In this document: positions 12,144 to 25,445 of the stretch, one piece after another
Layout of the letters: each line of letters starts with the position of its first letter
Position numbering within the stretch: position 1 is the first letter of the stretch
Origin: Topomyia yanbarensis
Lineage: Eukaryota; Arthropoda; Insecta; Diptera; Culicidae
Length of the DNA: 64,000 bases
Reading direction: 5' to 3'
Assembly (NCBI RefSeq): GCF_030247195.1
Contig: NC_080672.1
Coordinates: 311,204,127 to 311,268,126 of the forward strand
The notes under the pieces: model-generated
What the model was told of the DNA's origin: nothing
What the model saw: the letters and a program-made list of their open reading frames with translations, nothing else
Databases searched by the model: none
Translations under genes and position numbers: made by a program

Positions 12144-12344
12144 TTCAACTTTTTGTTGCTTTTAGATCCTACAATTTGAATAATTACGACAACTGTAACA
12201 CAAAGAATAGACAACAAAAATAGACAATAACGACACAGTTAGGTTATGTTGTATCCAAATAATTGTCAAGTAGACCACAGTGGGTGAAATAAAAGTATTT
12301 AACCAAAAAAATATGACATTATCGTATGCTATTTTTACATCGTA

Positions 12345-12412
12345 TGCTATTTTTACATTTCCTATAAAAGAAATGTATAGAATTCGCTCAAACTTTCAAG
12401 ATTTTTTTTTCT
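12345..12412 (+). repeat. Head fragment of repeat X
   Basis: It carries the X head hairpin words (TTTCCTATAAAAGAAATG) and the following CTCAAACTTTCAAG, matching 33332-33390. It is preceded by two tandem copies of CGTATGCTATTTTTACAT at 12323-12359. It lies inside the piggyBac-like element. Confidence 0.65.
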
Positions 12413-12783
12413 TATAAAAAAAGGTAAAAAGATAAAATCAATAAAAACATGAAAAAATTCCTGCTAATATGAAGTTGAACTCATCAAAATGTTTTTTTTT
12501 CAGATAAATATTAATGTATAAAACCCGTGGTATTCCTAGTAAATATTGCATGCACAATGGGCCTGCCAGGCCCGGCTTGCCTTTTTGTGCATGTAAAAAA
12601 TTCAAACATAGCTGCGCGTCACTCCATAGATGAAAATTTCACAATTCTTTATTTTTGTTATAGATTTCAAAGCTACTTATCAAAATTTCCATGCCCAAGC
12701 TTATACTGCATACACATTTTTTTGTAACTAAAAAATTGTAACGTGCCGGGCCTCTGGGACCCGGTTGCCTTTTTGAGGGTTAA

Positions 12784-13520
12784 CAATTCGAATAGAATTT
12801 GTGTTTTTATCAGAATTCTAGCAGCAAAAAAAAATGGTAGAAATGCTTAAATTGATTATTTTCCACAGATATGGAAAACAATACATGGGATGCGCCTTTT
12901 TCAATTTTTCCTCCATTCGAGCCGCCATGACATTACCAAATCACCCCCAAAATTTGCTTATGAATTCAATATATGGGAGCTGTCAATTGTCCCCGGGCTT
13001 ACGGTAAAGATGACTAAATAGAAACAAAAAACAATGAAACGACAACAATTAATTTCCTCAAACAAAACAAAAATTGTATACCGTTCCTTAATTTCCCAAA
13101 TATAGAACAATAAATAATTATTATTGGTCATTGAAATACAGTCGTTACTCTGCACTCTTCAAATTTGTCCATTGCAATCATTATTTCATGCGAAGTCGTA
13201 GTATGCCACATCGACAATTTTTCTATTTCGTTCTTCAAATTTTACAACTGTAAAAATAGTTCCACCTTTCATTTATTATCTTGCATTTGGCAAGCAGGGT
13301 GGGCACAACTGGAGCTTCAGTTGAAAAAAAAATTTGATATGGTTGCGAGAATTACATTTTGTGCAATGTGTCCAACAGATGTCGCTAGTACATCGTGGGC
13401 GATGATTTTTTTAGATTTTCTTTAAGCTGTAACGTTTGTTTGTATGTGCTGTGAAGTCTGTTACAATAGAAACAGAAAATTTGGGAAAGGAATTGTACAG
13501 TCAAGAATTTTTTTTTAGTT
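12784..13520. other. No recognisable feature
   Basis: AT-rich sequence with short open frames in both directions. None carries a motif that I recognise. Confidence 0.45.
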
Positions 13521-13524
13521 ACAT

Positions 13525-13670
13525 AGGCGTCAATATTCGCCACGCCGACACACGCCGGCGCGCCGCCGCCTATAGGGTCCAACGGCGTGACGCCGTCAAC
13601 GCCGCCGCCGCCGGCCAAAAATGTCGCTTACGCCGCCGCCGATTAAAAATGCATCGGCGCACACCTCTAC
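13525..13670. repeat. GC-rich CGCCGCCG block, inverted relative to 6.4 kb
   Basis: It is rich in GCCGCCGCC and GGCGTGACGCCG and ends in CGATTAAAAATGCATCGGCGCACACCT. Its reverse complement resembles 6405-6520 in word content and order. The perfectly symmetric words (ACGGCGTGACGCCGT) suggest a structured element end. No coding sequence. Confidence 0.6.
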
Positions 13671-15235
13671 CTTGAACAAGAAAATATACATACTTTTGCT
13701 CAGCCTAATGGCATCTTTTTTGACAACGCAATGCACCGGTGTAGTCGGTGCTACTCATTTAAACTGGGGCAATATCGGCCTATCTCGTTTCTATACTACA
13801 CTGGTGCAGCACAATGCAAAAACAAAAATACTATAAATGTGTGAAACAAAATTATTACATAATTAAAAATGAATTTGCTCTATTTTTCTCAACCTCAAGC
13901 GACCTAGTCATCACGTAACAGATTTTCATACCACTGACCGGTAACAAATGACTGACTCACATACCGTAGTATCCACAATTTCCATTGTATGACCATCCGA
14001 ACAAAAGAGATTCCTTACGGTTGGGAAAAATTTCCCACCAAATAGTATCTTCTCAAAACAACCCACACGAACCTTTTGACCGATGGAAGCTACCGTAGAC
14101 AGTTGAATGACATCGAAAAACTATTAGCAAATCAGAAATGCATAAAATGTGTTAACCGAAAACTACAATGAGCCGCTGAAATGCCGTGACTGAGCGTTTA
14201 TATCTAATCATAATCTCCATCACTATACTTATAAAATCTAGTGTCAGCAAGCAATACAAATCACACGAATGCAAATCTAATCAAAAGCCCTCATCCATCA
14301 TCATCATTTGTCGTCATTACCCAGCCTGTAACACTGCACGCGCTGAAAACCACTTGTTACAACAACTAGCCAATTAATTTGTTAATTTCATGCAAAATGG
14401 CTCGCTACTAGTGACTCCAGCTGGCTCCCACCCACCCCATGCGGTGCGATGTGGTGAAGGACGACGCTATTAACGGTAATATGATGACGACGGCGATGAT
14501 AAATGATTTGTCTGGTGTTGGTATTTTTTTTCTGCAAAACGCCAAATACACATGACACAGAGTGACCACCGAATGGGGACCCTCAAAACGGCTAATCTAA
14601 TAGTGGTGACTGGGTAGGTAGCTAGTTGTACATTCAAACAGCCTCGATTTGCAGCATTACGGATGCGGCTGCGTGGCATTTCGGTGACGACCGACAGAGC
14701 TCTCGTTCGTAATTTGTCCCATGCGAACAATGTCATCACAAGCAACCAATTCGAATCCAATTTGCAGAGCACCGCTTTTTTCCTCGAACAGCCTACCTAC
14801 ATACATGTATACGTATAATAATCTAAGCTTAGTTATGAATTCAAATGCAATGCGGACTGTGCTTATGTGCGGTAGCCAAAGCACCGAGACAATGATTTAT
14901 GAACCAGCTGCAGTTATACAATTTAATGCAACATTAATTCTTCGTGCGAGGATCGGCGGTGGAATGTCGGCATTTCTGTTTGAAAGAAACGCAATGTTAG
15001 TAGAAGTAATAGTGGTTGTTCCAGTGGTTTTAACGATTGTTTAAACGGTACTAATTAATGACATTGTTACAGGTAAATCAGTGCTATGAAATGTCAGCCT
15101 GAATTAAAAGGAAATTGGACATGTCGAGTCCTCGTTGTTAACTATTAAAATGTGGTTTTCAATGTACAGACAACAACAGTATAATATTTCCTACGTTCAA
15201 CATATTGATGCCGTAATCAGAGTTTCACTAGTCTA
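13671..15235. other. Unique-looking sequence, no gene identified
   Basis: Composition is more balanced than the flanks, especially at 14390-14960, with a 107-codon open frame at 14721-15044 on the plus strand. That frame has no domain I recognise and overlaps opposite-strand frames of similar size, so it is not called as a gene. The region could be intergenic or intronic regulatory DNA. Confidence 0.4.
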
Positions 15236-15239
15236 ACGT

Positions 15240-15975
15240 AAAGACGGTTATGGGATTGCATACCTTTTTATTTTTCGAAAAATTGAAATTTCCTTGAGAT
15301 TCTAAATTGTTTATAGAGTCCGAGAAATAGATCGAAAGTTACAGCACTTCCAAGCGCGCTTCGTCTACCAAGAGCAGTGGTAACTAGAAATTGTGAAATC
15401 GATTTTCTCGAAAAATCATTCTTCCGAAAATGGTTTTTCTGTGATCACGATTGCCGAAAAACCACTTAACCGATTTTCTTTAATTTTTTTTTCAATCGAT
15501 CGTAATAGATTTTTCTCGTACCTTAACGATTCTTCTTTTATGCATAATTTTTTGTTTTGTAGATGAAAATGTTTTAATATAATTTTGAAAGCTTAAAACA
15601 ATGATTTTTTAGGAAAAACGTTCCCGAATACAGGAAAAAAATATTATTTATTGAACTAATCGTTAGGGTACGAGGAAAACTCATATACTAATAAAAAATT
15701 TTGAGTTTTGGGATTTTACTTGATCTGTTGGTCTTCAATCGTGATCACTGCAAACCTCTTCAATGAAAAAGCCTTTCGGGGGAAAAGCCATAACTCCTCC
15801 AATTATCAATATATTTTTACTAACTTATGCTTGTTTATTTCACTAAAAAATGTGCTACCAAAATACTATATGTTTGATGCAATGAAATCATTGCTTTATG
15901 CCTTTACGTAAATTCAAACTTTCTTGAAATTTTTCGCACAACCCCTTAAAAAGGTATGATAAAGTAGAAGGCCGT
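15240..15975. mobile_element. Decayed foldback element (about 735 bp)
   Basis: Three inverted word pairs share the same centre near 15600: CATACCTTTTTA (15259-15270 versus 15947-15958), GTGATCACGATTG (15441-15453 versus 15736-15748) and CTCGTACCTTAACGATT (15515-15531 versus 15658-15674, one mismatch). Concentric pairs show that the whole segment was once a long hairpin. Substitutions and indels now separate the arms. Ends and target duplication are not defined. Confidence 0.68.
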
Positions 15976-15996
15976 TTTAAACTTATTCGCCATTAA

Positions 15997-16509
15997 CCCA
16001 TTCATGCCCATGTTGTTTGTGGACAACAACGTTTTTAAACAGCTATAACTTTTGATTGAGGCGAGATTCGCTCACAAAACAAGTAAGGCTCATTAATGTG
16101 ATTATTGGCTTTAATTTGAGTATTAACAGTTACAAGAACAGAACTGAAGTTATTGCAGTTAGTTATTATTGGATTCCGAAGTAGCAGTGCTGCCAGAGAC
16201 AATTTACGTTGAAGACGGAAAATGATTTTTTTCATATATCTTCGTTATGATGCAATATTATTGAAAACTGATAAAACTTATCAATTTAGAATGTCGTTGG
16301 CTACGTTTTCCACGTAATTGGTCTATTGTAATTATTCTAGGAGAATTGTATTGAGCATTAGAAAGTAAAAATTGACCAGCTTCTAGCACTGCGAGGGAAG
16401 CACCTATCTATATGAAAATAGGCTTTTCGTGTTTCTTGACTCCACCGTTTTCAAGGAAAAATAGTTTTGAAATCCTACATGCACTAGAAAAAAGTTGGGC
16501 ATGAAAGGG
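15997..16509. mobile_element. TTAA-flanked MITE (piggyBac-type), 513 bp
   Basis: TTAA occurs at 15993-15996 and again at 16510-16513. The termini are CCCATTCATGCCCA on the left and TGGGCATGAAAGGG on the right, a 14-bp inverted repeat with one mismatch. CCC-starting ends with a TTAA target duplication indicate piggyBac mobilisation. There is no coding sequence. It abuts the end of the foldback at 15240-15975. Confidence 0.82.
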
Positions 16510-16513
16510 TTAA

Positions 16514-19953
<3,440 letters not shown>

Positions 19954-20645
19954 ATATTTAATGTAAACATGAACTATTGAAGAGAACCACCAGAACTTTA
20001 GACCACGCATATTTTTACAAGTCCGTCTCGATTTGTGTGCACTTACGATACGTAAAGTTTTTTTATATGTTTGAAGCCAATTCGAAGGATAACTAAGGTA
20101 ATTTTAGTTCATAGTAGGTTGACAGAATGGTTCCGTGACAATCTGATCTTCATAGTTACACCACGTTGTTTGAGAATAAAGGATGCCTTGGCTGAGCAAT
20201 AGGAATGATGAAGTAGAGTGGAATGAATGCATAATCATCATTTGAACGTTCTCCTGGACAGGAAAGTTTTGTCTTTATCTTTCATGATGTGCTTAAGTTT
20301 GATTTTGGCTATTTACCGCATGCGTGTTAATGTTTTCCCCATTGACCAACATAAAAATTAAAAGAATTCTTGAAATTTCCAGTTTCGATTTGATTAATTT
20401 ATTCAAAGGGGGTTTCTTAAAATCGAAAATTATATTAATCATCGATCGAGATTTCATTCACCGTAATTACGGTTTACATCCCTTAGAATTTTTTCTCTTT
20501 AAGATGCTTGAAATCTTCTTACAGCACTCGACTCATACCTCTCGGATGCGGTTAGTGATCATGTTTTTCGTTGCTCACGATTTCATCATAATGCAATTGT
20601 CAAACTAAGACAGTCGTTTTTTTAATTCACTGCCTTCAATGACCA
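19954..20645. other. No recognisable feature
   Basis: AT-rich sequence up to the truncated 5' end of a LINE. The 94-codon frame at 20324-20608 has no recognisable motif and is not called. Confidence 0.45.
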
Positions 20646-20651
20646 ATTGAA

Positions 20652-21549
20652 ATTGCGTCTGGTATACCACAGGGGTCGGTTCTGGGCCCTCTGATATTCT
20701 CCATGTACATCAATGATTTGCCATCCGTACTCAAATACTGTTCGATTCACATTTTTGCCGACGACGTACAACTGTATCTGTGTTCCCACGATACAACGAT
20801 AGTTGAAATGGCTAGACTAATAAATTTTGATCTAGATAATATATATCGGTGGTCAGAACAAAACTTACTTCCCATCAATACTAATAAATCTAAAATCATG
20901 TTTATAACGAGACGTCAGCAACGTCTACCATTACCAGATATCGTTTTCAATAATGAATCTCTTGTTTACGTTGAGAAGGTTTCAAATTTGGGTATTATTT
21001 TTCAACAAAACTTAGAATGGGACAATCATATTAATGGGCAGTGTGCAAAAATCTATGCCGGCTTACGTAATCTTAGGCTTACAGCAAGCATGGTGCCTAC
21101 AGCGGTCAAAATAAGGCTTTTCAAATCCCTTCTACTTCCGCATCTAACTAATGGTATAAAGCTAACGTCGAATGCTTCCGTCGCCGCGCTGAACAGATTA
21201 AAAATTGCGCTCAATGGATGCATTCGTTGGGTATTCAATATATCTAGATTTTCAAGTGTCTCTCATCTCCACAACCAATTGCTCGGATGTCCGTTCCATG
21301 TTTTTCTCAAGATGAGATATTGTCTTATGCGCTACAAAATAATGCATCAAGGCCCAGATTATCTATCAGTAAAACTCAATTCGGTTACTAGTACACGTAC
21401 CAGGAATCTTATTGTGCCACGACTCAATTCTACACATTACAGAGACTCGTTCTTTGTGCGAGCAATCATATTGTGTTGAAATTAAAAATATTAATTCTCG
21501 TAAGCGGTTCCATCGTGAGTGCTTAGATTGGTTAAGGGAAAGGAATTAG
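20652..21549 (+). pseudogene. Non-LTR retrotransposon reverse transcriptase, 5'-truncated
   Basis: The reading frame enters in the reverse transcriptase domain at [23 protein letters not shown] (the PQG motif). It continues through the catalytic box [10 protein letters not shown] (two Asp retained), then NTNKSKIMF and LGIIFQ, and into the usual C-terminal region. After about 20652-21465 the frame shifts by one base. The original protein continues as [24 protein letters not shown] to a stop at 21547-21549. The style of PQG and FADD boxes matches Jockey/CR1-group LINEs, though the clade is not certain. Endonuclease and fingers are missing. The frame is long and nearly intact, so insertion is relatively recent. 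Confidence 0.85.
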
Positions 21550-21722
21550 AATTAGAATTAATTTATGTTTAATTTAAAATAAGCTGATTTTCTTTATAGA
21601 TAACTTTTAATTATGCTAATTGTTAGTATGTGGCCAAATGAATTCTGATTGTAGAAACAAAGAAGGAAAAGTCCTTACTCTACAAGTATATTCTTAATTC
21701 AATAAATTCAAATTCAAATTCA
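21550..21722 (+). repeat. LINE 3' untranslated region and AATTC-type tail
   Basis: This follows the RT frame and ends in an (AAATTC)n-like simple repeat at about 21703-21722. The terminal block beginning ACAAAGAAGGAAAAGTCC (about 21656) is found again as an isolated fragment at 43057-43115. That confirms it is the 3' end of a mobile LINE family. Confidence 0.75.
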
Positions 21723-21868
21723 ATATCTCTTTTATTCTTCAATCAATTTTTATCAAATGTACCTTGTTGAACGTGGAAAATATTCAAAAACCAAATATAA
21801 ATAGATTCGCTACCGGTAAAATTCAGAGACATCACATTGTTGACATTTATTCTAGAAATCACATTTTT

Positions 21869-23762
21869 GCCTTTCTCATATAGAAAGGTTATGCAATCGC
21901 TCCAAACATCGACTTTTTAACCGAGGCCCTGAGGGCCGATTCACATATAGCATTCGACTCAGTTCGTCGAGATCGGAAAATGTCTGTGTGTGTATGTGTG
22001 TATGTGGAAAAAATGTCACCTCTATTTCTCAGAGATGGCTGAACCGATTTGCACAAAATTAGTCTCAAATGAAAGGTACGACCTTCCCATCGGCTGCTAT
22101 TGAATTTTTTGTTGATCGGAATTCCGGTTCCGGAGTTTCGGGTTGAAGAGTGCAGTCACACAGCAAACTCCCATATAAAATGGTACCACCATGATATCCA
22201 AATGATGCAATACATATTAAAATGCATGCAACATTACTTGTATTTGCGGGTCTAGATTAATAATGGCCAATTGACGTGGTTTTGACCACATTGGCCACCT
22301 ATGACGGTTCCTGATGCCCTCGGGGAACTTGCCAAATTCCTAAGTTAATATCCCGTCTATTTCTCAACGAATTCTTGATCGATTTGAACAAACTAGCGTT
22401 CAAATGAAAGAAATGACACTGCCATTATCTGCTATTGAATTTTATTCCGATCTGACTATAGGTTCCGGAGTTATAGGTTGATTAATGCGGTCACACAGGA
22501 ATTTCCCATATGAACCGTTACAATCGTAATATCTCAGAGGTTCAAAATCTAGTGAAATGGACAAAAAATAAGGGCCGAGTGTCATATACCATTCGACTCA
22601 GTTCGTCGAGATCGGAAAATGTCTGTGTGTATGTATGTGTGAAAGTGCAGACATGACAATAAAATTTCCACATCGGTTTCTCGGGGATGGCTGAACCGAT
22701 TTTCACAAACTTAGTCGCAAATGAAAGGTACAACGTTCCCATCGGCCCCGGAAGAATCGCCACCTATAAAAATTGACAAATTCACAACAGTTTATTGGGG
22801 AAGGTTGTGACGATCTTCACAAACTTAGTCCCAAATGAAAGGTATATAAGCCATAGATGACTACAAAATTTCGTACGAATTAGACCGCTTATGTGGGAAT
22901 TTCATAGGTGACATTCCGGTCACCTATAAAATTCCCACATAAGTTGGAACAATTTTTTTTTGGGGACCATATGAAATTTCAGAAATCGAATTCGTACTTT
23001 CGATGCCAAATACCTCCAAAATGCATGAAACGACTAGATTTTATGTTATGTCGAAAAAATGTTCGGCTGCTATTGAATTTTATATCGATTTGAATCCGTT
23101 TCAAAAAGCAAAGAATCTTAGAGGCCCGGCTAGTCACTGTTCTCTAGTTTCAATGAACTTGCAATTTGAAATACAAATGATCGAATGTTTTCGGGGCTTC
23201 GATTCTGTCACTGATAAAACGACAAAAAGAGGCTTACAATTTCGTTGGGTCTTAGGAGTGATGCTTCTTGAAGTCATATCACTAGTGACACCCCAAAGGC
23301 GCTTTGACATTGGCTATCTACGACGGTTTCTGAGTTCATAAAAGTTGGAACTGAATAGGAAAATTTAAAAATCGAATTTATAATTTTGATACCTACTGCC
23401 TTTAAAATGCACAAAACGTCGAAATTTGATGAAATCTCGAAAAAAAATTAACAAAGATTGATTTTTTTTGCATTTTGGCAAATTTTTGCCTTCGCCTTTT
23501 TCATATAGAAAGGTTATGCAATCACTCTGAAAATCTTCAACCTAATTTTCTTTCGACTGACATAGGATTTATGGATTTTACAGGAGCGTAGCTAGGGAAG
23601 AAAGGAGGACATCAGGTCCGTGGCTGGCGAGCGTGTGTAGGTGCAAAGTGTATTAAGAATGTAACAGACATTTTCACAATTATATTGAACATAATCGGTC
23701 ATGGAGTCAAAGTTTGAAGAAATGAGAAAGGCACAATTGCACCGCTAGGTGAATTAAAACAG
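21869..23762 (+). mobile_element. Full-length dispersed element (GCCTTTCTC head, GAGAAAGGC tail)
   Basis: The head GCCTTTCTCATATAGAAAGG starts at 21869. It is followed by the GAGGGCC box, TTCGACTCAGTTCGTCGAGAT, a GT-rich microsatellite, and modules with GGCTGAACCGATTT, CAAATGAAAGG and TTCCGGTTCCGGAGTT. A second TTCGTCGAGAT plus GT-repeat unit lies at 22595-22645 and a second head at about 23497. The tail ATGAGAAAGGCACAATTGC...TAGGTG..TTAAAACAGG ends at 23762. No protein is encoded: the 112-codon frame at 23003-23341 is repeat sequence. The ends are complementary over 11 bases (GCCTTTCTCAT and ATGAGAAAGGC). Confidence 0.8.
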
Positions 23763-24073
23763 GTTTTTCCATTAAATGCCCCATTACTCCAGCTTCCCGG
23801 GACTTTTGGAGAATCGAACTGACCAAAAGTTTTGTGTATTATAATGCATCATTTCAATAATATTCTGTAATTTTTTCATGCAAAGATATCGATAAGTGAC
23901 TCGGTGATGAATCTTTTTGTAGATCGTCTCTGGAAAAACATGATTTGCGGTGTTAACTGCCATTCAAAAACTACTTAACCGATTTATTTGAAATTTTGCA
24001 TACACATTCTATGTAAAAAAATATCTAACCCCTGCGTTGAGTTTTCGAGATAATTTTTCGATTTAGAGGGTTT

Positions 24074-24149
24074 CAATTTGTTAGCTTGAGTCAATTCAAT
24101 TTATTCTATTTAAATAGAATAAATTAAATTGACTCAAACTAACAAATTG
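24074..24149. repeat. 76-bp near-perfect palindrome
   Basis: Arms of about 36 bases begin CAATTTGTTAG and end CTAACAAATTG, meeting at ATTTAAAT with one or two mismatches. A single strand would form a long, almost loopless hairpin. No other copy was seen in the window. Confidence 0.85.
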
Positions 24150-24351
24150 AATAAATAAATTGTCTATTCCGACAAAAAGTTAGTATTGGTTTCTGATGAG
24201 ACGAAGACGAAACGCATTGCTTTATTTTTCCTTTAATGAGCTAATCTAATTTGATTTATGTAGTTTTTTATTTTGATTTATATTAATCATTCTATTCATT
24301 TTATGAATTTAAGAACCTTTTTTCATTTTTTTGCCTAAATGATATAGCGAT

Positions 24352-24397
24352 GATATGTGTAAGAAATGTCTCATCTCACTGCTAGGTGGATTAAGTT
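24352..24397 (+). repeat. Tail fragment of repeat X
   Basis: GTAAGAAATGTCTCATC, then CACTGCTAGGTGGATTAAG, matches the X tail at 37205-37250. No X head is present nearby. Confidence 0.65.
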
Positions 24398-24409
24398 AGT
24401 TTTTGATCA

Positions 24410-24785
24410 TGCTATCTCAAAAACGGCAAAAACTGTTTTGGGAGAAATACTGTTTTATAAATCTCACCGCTTGTTATGCCATTGGTCACAAAATGCTCAC
24501 TACTACGTTTGCCACAAGTTCATATGACCTGCCAAATCTGGTACTTCGAAGCAAATTTCGACAGCATTTTTCCATTTTTGAACGCGAGATATGATAAAAC
24601 TGATATACTGGCGTTCGCCTCGATTTGGGAAGTTCTGCGTCTGGTACGTTTCCAATCCGGATCGTTTCATGGCTCTCTGGACAAAACTTTGCGAAACGTC
24701 AAGTTTTTCTGCCACAAAATTCGGTTAGTCCCGGTCAAGTATGAAAAATGTTACGCAAGTTTAAAAGTGTCGCTATAATTATCGA
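24410..24785 (-). pseudogene. Tc1/mariner-like transposase remnant with internal deletion
   Basis: The minus-strand translation gives FVAEKLDVSQSFVQRAMKRSG, then LETYQTQNFPNRGERQ, which has the character of the helix-turn-helix DNA-binding region and linker (PNR) of Tc1/mariner-superfamily transposases. It then jumps, in another frame, to KYQIWQVI, a stop, TCGKRSSEHFVTNG and ITSGEIYKTVFLPKQFLPFLR, which resembles the region between the first and second catalytic Asp in the same family. The intervening segment with the first DDE residue is deleted, and stops and frame changes are present. It is non-functional. The start is not defined. Confidence 0.68.
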
Positions 24786-24810
24786 GTCACCCTTTGCTTG
24801 AGCATAGCTT

Positions 24811-25445
24811 ACCGACAAAACTAATTAAGCCAATTCGTATGACGCTGGATGGGTCAAAATCAAGCGTCAAAATAGCCGGCGAGACATGCGACTCGTGTGA
24901 TTTTAGATAGATCGAAACAGGACGATGGACTCTCTTATCTGTTGTTCAACATAGTGCTGGAAGGTGCGATACGAAGATCTGACGTGCCAAAGAACAGAAC
25001 TATCAACACGAGATCTCTCATGCTCCTTTACTTCACGGACGATAAACGATATCGAAATCATAGATATTGGTCGCAGAGCAGTGGAAGAGGCATTTGTACC
25101 TGCCAAAAGGGGCTAAATATTCTATAACTAGGACAAACTATAAACTATGACAAAGTACATACTATCTGGTCGAGAACAAAGTAGTCCGATTGGTGTTGGT
25201 TTCGTAGTGGAAATCGATGTTAGCTGCGAGGTAAAAACGAGTCTTGCGGTTACGATTGGGGCTTTCTATATACCATAGTCAGTTAAAGTTTTTCAGGTTA
25301 ACGAGTTCTCGGTATGTTTGAGAGAAAAATTCTGCGTTCAATACTCGGCGCACAGTGTAAAAATGAGAATGGCACATGAACCACGGGCTGTACCGAGTAT
25401 ACAAACATGCTGACATCTGAAAGCTGCTAAAACATGACAGACTAC
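24811..25445 (+). pseudogene. LINE reverse transcriptase remnant, multiply broken
   Basis: Joining frames, the plus strand reads KLIKPIRMTLDGSKSSVKIAGE, then QDDGLSYLLFNIVLEGAIRR (the QGD-LS-LLFN box, with QGD changed to QDD), then MLLYFTDD with IEIIDIGRRAVEEAFVP. It goes on to TKYILSGREQSSPIGVGFVVEIDV and FERKILRSILGAQCKNENG. This is the order of the RT catalytic core and C-terminal region in an APE-type non-LTR element. The FADD catalytic box reads FTDD. Several stops and frameshifts occur, and the segment between VEIDV and FERK is largely lost. The clade is not assigned. Confidence 0.72.

Larger units (their letters stand above)
11040..12779. mobile_element. piggyBac-like element, TTAA target, 1740 bp
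   Basis: TTAA flanks both sides (11036-11039 and 12780-12783). The ends are CCCTTGTGAAGGCAAGC on the left and GGTTGCCTTTTTGAGGG on the right, giving imperfect inverted repeats beginning CCCT. Both subterminal regions carry a GCCGGGCCTCT-rich motif (about 11078-11100 and 12744-12763), with another inverted copy at 12556-12583. CCY-starting ends, TTAA duplications and subterminal repeats are hallmarks of piggyBac-type transposons. A minus-strand frame at 11935-12143 gives an acidic segment compatible with a transposase N-terminus. The rest of the transposase is missing. The interior has been invaded by other repeats (11121-11800 and 12350-12412). Confidence 0.82.

Noticed and set aside
14721..15044. 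107-codon open frame
   Set aside because: No motif, overlapping antisense frames of similar length, and no flanking gene signals.
23003..23341. 112-codon plus-strand frame
   Set aside because: It lies inside the non-coding dispersed element 21869-23762 and is not conserved in other copies in the window.
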